Assembly: GCF_000568405.1 (NCBI RefSeq)
Contig: NZ_ARZY01000012.1
Coordinates: 1 to 64,000, forward strand
Length of the DNA: 64,000 nucleotides
From: Catenovulum agarivorans DS-2
GTDB lineage: Bacteria; Pseudomonadota; Gammaproteobacteria; Enterobacterales; Alteromonadaceae
Direction of reading: 5' to 3'
Shown here: positions 57,862-64,000 of the stretch, one piece after another
Layout of the letters: each line of letters opens with the position of its first letter
How positions within the stretch are numbered: the first letter of the stretch is position 1
Notes under the pieces: model-generated
Seen by the model: the letters and a program-made list of their open reading frames with translations, nothing else
Database searches by the model: none
What the model was told of the DNA's origin: nothing
Program-made: the position numbers and the translations under genes

Positions 57862-60753
57862 TTACTCCGCATAACTCTCCGTTGTCGGGCAGCTACAAAT
57901 CAGGTTACGGTCGCCGTATACGTCATCAATGCGGTTTACGGTTGGCCAGAACTTGTTGTTGCGGGCTTGTTCTGTTGGGAACACTGCTAGTTCGCGGCTG
58001 TATGGGTGGTTCCATTCAGCTTGGCTTAAATCGCTCATAGTATGTGGGGCATTGCCTAGTGGGTTGTCTTCTAACGGCCATACGCCTTTTTCCACTTGGT
58101 CAATTTCGTTTTTAATAGCGATCATAGCTTCTATAAATCTGTCTACTTCGCAAAGTGGCTCAGATTCTGTAGGTTCTACCATTAGTGTACCCGCAACAGG
58201 AAAACTCATAGTTGGCGCATGAAAGCCATAATCCATTAAACGTTTTGCTACGTCCATTTCGGTTACGCCTGAGCTCGCTTTTAATGGGCGAATATCAATA
58301 ATACATTCGTGCGCTACACGGTCGTTTTGGCCGGTGTACAAAATTGGATAGTGTTCAGACAAACGTTTTGCAATATAGTTAGCGCTTAAAATTGCCACTT
58401 CAGTTGCTTTACGTAAACCTTGCGCACCCATTAATGCAATGTATACCCAAGAAATTGGCAATATACCTGCACTACCCCATGGCGCGGCTGAAACCGCTCC
58501 ATTGGCTTGGTCTAACTCGTCAATTTGTACTACTGGGTGGTTTGGTAAAAATGGGGCTAAATGTGATTTAACGCCAATTGGTCCCATACCTGGGCCGCCG
58601 CCACCATGTGGAATACAAAATGTTTTATGCAGGTTTAAGTGCGATACATCTGAGCCAATAAAGCCAGGCGATGTAACACCAACCTGAGCGTTCATATTTG
58701 CACCATCCATATACACTTGACCACCGTGGCCATGTACTATGTCGCAAATTTCACGAATGGTTTGCTCGTATACACCATGAGTTGATGGATAAGTGATCAT
58801 GATGCAGGATAAGTTGTCTGCAACTTCTGCCGCTTTTTTGCGTAAGTCGTCTAAATCTACATTACCTTTGGCATCACACGCGGTTACTACTACTTTCATA
58901 CCGGCCATTTGTGCTGATGCAGGGTTAGTACCATGCGCTGACGATGGAATTAAACAGATGTTTCTGTGGCTGTCGCCGCGGCTTTCGTGATATTTACGAA
59001 TGGCCAACAAACCTGCGTACTCACCTTGTGCACCTGAGTTTGGTTGCATGCTGATTGCGTCGTAACCAGTAATTTCAATTAACCAGTCGTTCAATTGGCG
59101 GATCATACGTTGATAACCTTGCGCTTGCTCAATTGGCGCAAATGGGTGCATATTGGCAAATTCAGGCCAAGTTACTGGGATCATCTCTGCTGTTGCGTTT
59201 AATTTCATGGTACAAGAGCCCAATGAAATCATTGAATGATTTAAGGCTAAATCTTTATTTTCTAAAGATTTAATATAACGCAACATTTCAGTTTCTGAAT
59301 GATGGGTATTAAATACTGGATGAGTTAAATATTCGCTGGTACGTTTGTACTCTGCAGGTATGCCTGATGTTTGTTGGCTTGTTATTACCTTGTCTAACGC
59401 TTTAACGTCTAAACCATGGCCTTCGCCAAATACAATATCAAATAGCTCTACTACGTCGTTGGCTGTTTTAGTTTCATCAAAGCTAACAGCTACCACGCCT
59501 TCTAAGTCGGTACGTAAGTTAACTTGTTTTTGTTGTGCACGCGCAACAATTTGTGTTTTGCTGTCGGTTGCAAAGGCAACTGTATCAAAGTAGTTTTTAT
59601 TTTTAACTTCTATGCCTTTGTGTTTTAAACCTTCTACAAAAATAGAGGTTAAGCGCTCAACGCGTTTTGCAATGGTGTCTAAACCTTTCGCACCGTGGTA
59701 AACCGCATAAAACGCGGCCATGTTGGCTAATAATACTTGTGCAGTACATATGTTTGAATTGGCTTTTTCACGGCGGATATGTTGCTCACGAGTTTGCAAC
59801 GCCATACGTAAAGCGAGTTTGCCTTTGCTGTCTTTTGACACACCAATAATACGACCCGGCAATGAACGCTTTAATTTATCACGTGTTGCAAAAAATGCCG
59901 CGTGTGGCCCACCATAACACATAGGTACGCCAAAACGTTGTGCACTGCCTACGGCTACGTCTGCACCTAATTCACCTGGTGTTTTTAATTGAGTTAATGC
60001 TAATAAGTCAGTAACAACTGTGGTTATACCTTTGCTATCAGCTACATGCGCAATCAATTTTTCAATTGGGTTAATGTCGCCATAGGTATTTGGATATTGG
60101 AATAACGCACCAAATACGTCTAGCTCTAATACTTTGTCAGCTGGGGCAATTTCAACTTCAAAACCAAATAACTCAGCACGTGTTACTACAACATTGATGG
60201 TTTGTGGGTGAACATCATCAGCAATAAAAAATAGGTTCGACTTTTTGTTTTTGCTGGTACGTTTTGCAAACGCCATTGCTTCGGCTGCTGCTGTGCCTTC
60301 ATCTAATAATGATGCATTGGCAATTTCTAAACCTGTTAAGTCAATAACCATTTGTTGGTAATTCAACAAGCTCTCTAAACGGCCTTGCGCTACTTCTGGT
60401 TGATAAGGCGTATAAGCTGTGTACCAACCTGGATTTTCTAACACGTTACGTAAAATAACGTTTGGTGTATGCGTTGGGTAGTAACCTAAACCAATATATG
60501 ATTTATTTACCTGATTCTGCGAGGCAATTTGTTTTAACCAGCTTAAAACTTCTACTTCACTTTGAGCTTCACCTAACGCCATTTGCTCGTTAATCAAAAT
60601 GTTCTCTGGAACAGTTTGTTTGATTAGGTCGTCCAATGACGTTGCACCAATTGTGGCTAACATATGTTGCTGCTCGGCAGCATCTGGGCCTATATGGCGT
60701 TGAATAAAATCATCTCTATTTTCTAATTGCGATAAAGATACAGGTTCGCTCAT
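57862..60753 (-). CDS. gcvP: Glycine dehydrogenase (decarboxylating), P-protein
   Basis: The P-protein decarboxylates glycine and loads the aminomethyl group on lipoyl-GcvH. The 963-residue protein is a full-length, single-chain P-protein (957 in E. coli), starting [17 protein letters not shown] after a short leader. The C-terminal half has the PLP lysine in [18 protein letters not shown]. It is separated from gcvH by 327 bp containing a terminator and a structured element, so it may be expressed partly apart from gcvTH. Confidence 0.97.
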   Translation of the reverse strand: MSEPVSLSQLENRDDFIQRHIGPDAAEQQHMLATIGATSLDDLIKQTVPENILINEQMALGEAQSEVEVLSWLKQIASQNQVNKSYIGLGYYPTHTPNVILRNVLENPGWYTAYTPYQPEVAQGRLESLLNYQQMVIDLTGLEIANASLLDEGTAAAEAMAFAKRTSKNKKSNLFFIADDVHPQTINVVVTRAELFGFEVEIAPADKVLELDVFGALFQYPNTYGDINPIEKLIAHVADSKGITTVVTDLLALTQLKTPGELGADVAVGSAQRFGVPMCYGGPHAAFFATRDKLKRSLPGRIIGVSKDSKGKLALRMALQTREQHIRREKANSNICTAQVLLANMAAFYAVYHGAKGLDTIAKRVERLTSIFVEGLKHKGIEVKNKNYFDTVAFATDSKTQIVARAQQKQVNLRTDLEGVVAVSFDETKTANDVVELFDIVFGEGHGLDVKALDKVITSQQTSGIPAEYKRTSEYLTHPVFNTHHSETEMLRYIKSLENKDLALNHSMISLGSCTMKLNATAEMIPVTWPEFANMHPFAPIEQAQGYQRMIRQLNDWLIEITGYDAISMQPNSGAQGEYAGLLAIRKYHESRGDSHRNICLIPSSAHGTNPASAQMAGMKVVVTACDAKGNVDLDDLRKKAAEVADNLSCIMITYPSTHGVYEQTIREICDIVHGHGGQVYMDGANMNAQVGVTSPGFIGSDVSHLNLHKTFCIPHGGGGPGMGPIGVKSHLAPFLPNHPVVQIDELDQANGAVSAAPWGSAGILPISWVYIALMGAQGLRKATEVAILSANYIAKRLSEHYPILYTGQNDRVAHECIIDIRPLKASSGVTEMDVAKRLMDYGFHAPTMSFPVAGTLMVEPTESEPLCEVDRFIEAMIAIKNEIDQVEKGVWPLEDNPLGNAPHTMSDLSQAEWNHPYSRELAVFPTEQARNNKFWPTVNRIDDVYGDRNLICSCPTTESYAE

Positions 60754-60810
60754 GAATCGGGATTCCTAAATCAAATTAGTTTGCTAATTTTTGCTATGTT
60801 CAGTGTTCAC

Positions 60811-60922
60811 GCCCCAGAGCACTGCCATCTTCACGCCAAACGCTTTAAATCCTCCTTGGAACGCTCTAACACAACATCCCTATTGTGTAACATTGCCTTA
60901 GCTGATGCCAGTGCTCTGTGGC
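60811..60922. other. Unexplained 112-nt structured element between gcvH and gcvP
   Basis: Arms at 60811-60829 and 60904-60922 are 19 nt long and pair with two mismatches. The 74-nt interior holds a second stem (ACACAA 60869-60874 with TTGTGT 60883-60888) and two AACGCT copies. It lies in what would be the gcvP leader. It does not show the conserved glycine-riboswitch core on either strand. It could be a small RNA, a leader structure or a short mobile repeat. Confidence 0.55.
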
Positions 60923-60994
60923 TTAATTGACATTGGAGTTGCAAGCCTTTTCCAACCTGCAGCACCTAAATTATCCACTGAACTAAAAATAAAA

Positions 60995-61018
60995 AACCCC
61001 GAGTACAAGCTCGAGGTT
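60995..61018 (-). terminator. Terminator downstream of gcvH
   Basis: On the minus strand AACCTCGAG and CTCGGGGTT pair (one G-U) around a 6-nt loop and are followed by TTTTATTTTTAG. This should limit read-through from gcvTH into gcvP. Confidence 0.85.
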
Positions 61019-61080
61019 ATAAATTCAAATTTTCTACAATTTAAACTCAGCTATTATGCGTAACTGAGCACAAATTGGCT

Positions 61081-61470
61081 TTATTCGTCGTCTAATGCTT
61101 GCTCGTAGCCTTCAGCATCTAACAACGAATCTAATTCACCTTCGTCTTCAACTTTTAATTTAAACAACCAACCATCGTTGTATGGGTCTGTGTTTACAAG
61201 CTCAGGTGAATCTTCTAATTCTTCGTTAACTTCTACAACTTCACCAGCAATTGGAGCATATACGTCAGAAGCTGCTTTTACAGACTCAACCACTGCAATT
61301 TCGTCACCTGCAGTAAAACCCGCACCAACATCTGGCAAGTCAACGTGAACTAAGTCGCCTAATAAGTCTTGTGCGTGATCTGAAATACCAATAGTCACAA
61401 TGCCATTGCCTTCGTCACGTACCCATTCGTGGCTGTCAGTGTATTTTAATTCTGGAAGGATCTTGCTCAT
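61081..61470 (-). CDS. gcvH: Glycine cleavage system H-protein
   Basis: GcvH carries the lipoyl arm that moves the aminomethyl group between the P-, T- and L-proteins. The 129-residue protein has the lipoyl-lysine motif [15 protein letters not shown] (Lys about residue 65) and ends in the usual acidic helix. It follows gcvT by 29 nt with a GAGGAA-type ribosome site. Confidence 0.97.
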   Translation of the reverse strand: MSKILPELKYTDSHEWVRDEGNGIVTIGISDHAQDLLGDLVHVDLPDVGAGFTAGDEIAVVESVKAASDVYAPIAGEVVEVNEELEDSPELVNTDPYNDGWLFKLKVEDEGELDSLLDAEGYEQALDDE

Positions 61471-61499
61471 TAAAATATTCCTCTGTAAAAGTTTTAAAA

Positions 61500-62582
61500 T
61501 TAGTTCAACAAAGACTTACCGTTGCGAACAAACGCAGGTTTAACTACTTTCACTGTAACCCACTTTTTGCGCATTTCAACTTCAACTTCCTCACCTGTAG
61601 CAACAGGCACACGCGCAAATGCAATGCTGTGGCCTAAAGTTGGTGAAAAGGTACCACTGGTAATTATGCCTTCTCCTGCTTCGCAGCGAATTTTGCTGCC
61701 AGCACGAAGTACACCTTTGTCTAACATAACCAAACCAACTAATTTTTCAGTTTGGTTATTTTTGTATTCGGTTAATGCTTGGCGACCTATAAAGTCGCGC
61801 TCTTCCGGCTGCCATGCGATTGTCCAGCCCATATTTGCTGCTAATGGCGACACATTTTCATCCATGTCTTGGCCATATAAATTCATGCCAGCTTCTAAAC
61901 GCAAAGTATCACGAGCGCCTAAACCACACGGCGCAACACCAGCATCTAATAATTTTTGCCAAAAATCTGCGGCTTGTTCATTCGCCAATAAAATTTCGTA
62001 GCCTGCTTCACCTGTATAGCCAGTTGTCGCAATAAATAAATCATCAGCTTGTACACCAAAAAATGGTTTCATACCGGCAACGGCTTGTTTTTGTGCTTCG
62101 GTTAATAAACTGCCAACAATTGAAATTGCTTCGGGACCTTGCACTGCAATCATTGCAAGCTCCTCACGCTCAGTTAAATTAACATCAAAGTCTGCTGCAA
62201 CTTTATTTAACCAAGCTAAATCTTTTTCACGTGTGGCTGAGTTCACAACCAAACGATAATCAGTTTCGCTGAAATAATAAACAATTAAATCGTCAATCAC
62301 CCCACCATGCTCATTTAACATGCCTGAATATAAGGCCTTGCCTTTTACCGTTAATTTAGCTACGTCGTTGGCTAATAACTTTTGTAAAAAGGCTTGTGCT
62401 TGTGCACCTTTAACATCTACAACTGTCATGTGCGACACGTCAAACATACCCGCTTTTTCACGCACTACTTGATGTTCTTCAATTTGTGAACCATACCGAA
62501 TTGGCATTTCCCAACCGTGAAAGTCGACCAATTTTGCGCCAGCTTCTATGTGTTTTGCATGTAATACAGTTTTGAGTGTCAT
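61500..62582 (-). CDS. gcvT: Glycine cleavage system T-protein (aminomethyltransferase)
   Basis: GcvT moves the methylene group from aminomethyl-GcvH to tetrahydrofolate and releases ammonia. The 360-residue protein has [29 protein letters not shown], the folate-site DDLIVYYF segment and [11 protein letters not shown]. It heads the gcvT-gcvH-(gcvP) series. The 72-bp gap upstream has a minus-strand TATAAT (complement at 62629-62634) but is too short for a tandem glycine riboswitch. Confidence 0.97.
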   Translation of the reverse strand: MTLKTVLHAKHIEAGAKLVDFHGWEMPIRYGSQIEEHQVVREKAGMFDVSHMTVVDVKGAQAQAFLQKLLANDVAKLTVKGKALYSGMLNEHGGVIDDLIVYYFSETDYRLVVNSATREKDLAWLNKVAADFDVNLTEREELAMIAVQGPEAISIVGSLLTEAQKQAVAGMKPFFGVQADDLFIATTGYTGEAGYEILLANEQAADFWQKLLDAGVAPCGLGARDTLRLEAGMNLYGQDMDENVSPLAANMGWTIAWQPEERDFIGRQALTEYKNNQTEKLVGLVMLDKGVLRAGSKIRCEAGEGIITSGTFSPTLGHSIAFARVPVATGEEVEVEMRKKWVTVKVVKPAFVRNGKSLLN

Positions 62583-62654
62583 AACGAGTTGTAAACCAGT
62601 TTTGTGGGGGTCAAAATTTAGGCGGCGAATTATAACCGAGTTGTTGTAACAAAC

Positions 62655-63596
62655 CTAGTTTTTATCCAAATTTTTGTTGCAGTCATCATTTAATTGTTTG
62701 GCTAACTGGTACAAAGAATCTGAATCGACAATGTGGGTATAAGCCTCGCCGTATACACGCGCAAGCAATGCCTCGTTAATATAATAATCTTGATAACAAG
62801 CATTTAAGTACATAGATTGCTCAGGAATTCGGTAATTCAAAAATTTCAGCTTGGCAGTCAGCAACATATTCGAATAATCAGCATAACTCGCTACCATAGC
62901 ACCCGCTTTAAAACTACCTGAGGAAAAACCGACACTAATCAAACGTTGTTGAAACAAAAACTGTAAAACGACTCTGCCAGTTGCATCATTATAAAATGCA
63001 TCATCTGGTAGCATGACATAAACATCACCTTGGCGACTCGCCTGCTTTATCAACTCAAATTCTTTAATACTGTCGTTGTGTTGAATAATCTTTAATTCTG
63101 GCCATTGGTTGGTCAGTTGTTGTGCAGCCGCTTTATCTTTGGTTACCGTGACCAACTGATGTTCACCATTCAATGCGCTGGCTAAATGCTTTAATCGCTG
63201 GTACGAAGCATTCTCATTAATATAGATCCAAGGGGTGCATGACGGCTTTCCATGACAACGAAGTTGCTCTAATTTTGCTCCTTCAACTTGATTTACCCCT
63301 AACACGACAGCAAAAAAGCTATGAGCATTTTCAACATGAGCAACTAAGTGGTAGGTATTGTCATACCCAGATACTAATACATCTTTTTGTTCACTGCGAT
63401 TAGCGTAAAAAGGCACAATTTCAATTTCGGGGGCTAATAATGTCTGCGTGTATTGAAATTGGGCTTTTGAGAACTGATTTGGCGGAAAATAAAAACCGAC
63501 CGAAAACAAATTATTTTCAGCTAAAACAGAAGCTGGCAGCATACCAATCCAGCACAAAACTAAAATAAACCAGTATTTAGTCAGTTTTACCCACAT
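62655..63596 (-). CDS. Exported protein with solute-binding-like features
   Basis: The 313-residue protein has a signal peptide (about 1-26, ending SVLAEN) and a two-lobed, alternating alpha/beta pattern resembling ABC-type substrate-binding proteins (LFSVGFYFPPNQF start, LISVGFSSGSFKAGAMVASYAD). It also has a Cys pair (RCHGKPSCTPW) and a further Cys pair near the C-terminus. No transporter genes adjoin it. It is divergent from a membrane sensor gene 104 bp away, suggesting a ligand-sensing partnership. Family assignment is tentative. Confidence 0.75.
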   Translation of the reverse strand: MWVKLTKYWFILVLCWIGMLPASVLAENNLFSVGFYFPPNQFSKAQFQYTQTLLAPEIEIVPFYANRSEQKDVLVSGYDNTYHLVAHVENAHSFFAVVLGVNQVEGAKLEQLRCHGKPSCTPWIYINENASYQRLKHLASALNGEHQLVTVTKDKAAAQQLTNQWPELKIIQHNDSIKEFELIKQASRQGDVYVMLPDDAFYNDATGRVVLQFLFQQRLISVGFSSGSFKAGAMVASYADYSNMLLTAKLKFLNYRIPEQSMYLNACYQDYYINEALLARVYGEAYTHIVDSDSLYQLAKQLNDDCNKNLDKN

Positions 63597-63700
63597 AATG
63601 ACCCTTTACTCACAAAATAGTTATTCCGTTTTAGGTAAATTTAACGTTATAGTTAGTAGCATTAAAAACTCATTAATTTACATTAACCGTTAGAGTTAAC

Positions 63701-64000
63701 ATGTTCAAACCTAGCATTCTGTTTAACGCAATCTTTTTTGCAATTATTCCAAGCATCCTGATGACGATAGGGATATGCGGTTATATTGTGCACGCAACCA
63801 GTATAGAGCGCGACAAATTAATTGAAGAGCAAGCGGTCAACCTTGTTGATTCTATCGCTTACGCCAGCGAATATAACTTAATTAGTTTAAACAAAGTAGG
63901 TTTGCAGAGTAAATTACGAGATATTAATGCCACTTCATCGCTGCCGATATCAAATATTTTAATTTACGATGATACTGGTGAGTTATTTGTTGCGGCAAAT
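63701..64000 (+). CDS. BarA-like membrane sensor, N-terminal fragment (cut by window end)
   Basis: One hundred codons are present from ATG 63701 and the frame is open at the window end. A hydrophobic segment (about residues 6-30, LFNAIFFAIIPSILMTIG) is followed by a periplasmic sensor region with EEQAVNLVDSIAYASEYNL and ILIYDDTGELFVAAN, which resembles the sensor domain of BarA/UhpB-type kinases. The output domain (kinase, GGDEF or other) is out of view. The ribosome site is weak (GAG). Confidence 0.75.
   Translation, partial: MFKPSILFNAIFFAIIPSILMTIGICGYIVHATSIERDKLIEEQAVNLVDSIAYASEYNLISLNKVGLQSKLRDINATSSLPISNILIYDDTGELFVAAN

Larger units (their letters stand above)
60754..61080. other. gcvH-gcvP intergenic region
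   Basis: In transcription order the 327-bp region holds the gcvH terminator (60995-61018), the structured element at 60811-60922, and about 57 bp of AT-rich sequence before the gcvP start. No open frame is visible. Confidence 0.6.

Noticed and set aside
60811-60922. Integron attC site
   Set aside because: The element lacks the GTTRRRY/RYYYAAC core sites expected at attC ends, and no cassette array or integrase is nearby.
62583-62654. Glycine riboswitch ahead of gcvT
   Set aside because: The gap to the next gene is only 72 bp and shows no aptamer core. The gcvP leader was also checked and lacks the conserved core.

Overview
The window is gammaproteobacterial chromosome, most likely from a marine member of the Alteromonadales (Alteromonadaceae-like). 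The case rests on gene order and families: ftsK-lolA-rarA-crcB-serS, tRNA-Ser(UGA) beside yccA-tusDCBE (the neighbourhood also known from Escherichia coli), EfpL/YeiP, a LapA-type surface adhesin, a GlyGly-CTERM protein, a NavAb-like ion channel and many cyclic-di-GMP proteins. The sequence is AT-rich. The genus is an inference; no 16S or similar marker is present.

Layout. 1-4745: the N-terminal part of a giant repetitive type I-secreted adhesin, whose repeats are scrambled at the window edge. 5166-6890: asnB. 7226-10527: tRNA-Ser, two small proteins, the BI-1 family protein YccA and the tusDCBE sulfur relay. 10511-17055 (minus): ftsK-lolA-rarA-crcB-serS and a 45-residue membrane protein. 17190-21276: alanine dehydrogenase, a two-domain glycosyltransferase and wecB. 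21456-27024: an exported protein, a LacI-like/GGDEF protein, an octahaem cytochrome with HEAT and TPR repeats, and a voltage-gated channel. 27123-36372: a copper/silver-type resistance block (Cus-like RND pump with a CusB-CusF fusion, MerR regulator, CopA, His/Met/Cys-rich periplasmic protein). 36437-42244: a DUF3095 cyclase-like protein, a lipoprotein, an IMPase-family protein, a PilZ protein, a MobA-like nucleotidyltransferase and a GlyGly-CTERM cyclophilin. 42241-49512: a signalling operon (REC-HD-GYP, a solute-binding protein, and a 1794-residue hybrid kinase). 49833-50690: a DUF6435-like protein and efpL. 50825-57769: an accessory island. 57862-62582: gcvT-gcvH-gcvP. 62655-64000: a periplasmic protein divergent from a truncated BarA-like sensor.

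The accessory island between efpL and gcvP holds an Xre-RES toxin-antitoxin pair, a zeta-like kinase with a small partner, a REP-associated tyrosine transposase (RayT), and a large SIR2-domain defence-type gene. The SIR2 gene is split by one in-frame amber codon: 923 codons lie before it and 398 open codons after it. A perfect 32-bp inverted repeat of REP type brackets the SIR2 locus 4.4 kb apart, and diverged REP hairpins sharing the core GCGCCT lie on its gcvP side. This is the strongest candidate for something unusual here: a sirtuin defence gene parked in a REP/RayT setting and either broken, split or read through.

Other notable points are a textbook MerR-type promoter (19-bp spacer over an 11-bp dyad) inside the 3' end of the cusA-like gene, a channel selectivity filter of TFEDWTD type, a LapG-type TAAG site in the adhesin, an unexplained 112-nt structured element between gcvH and gcvP, and paired ATCA-NN-TGAT sites in front of the Xre-RES operon.
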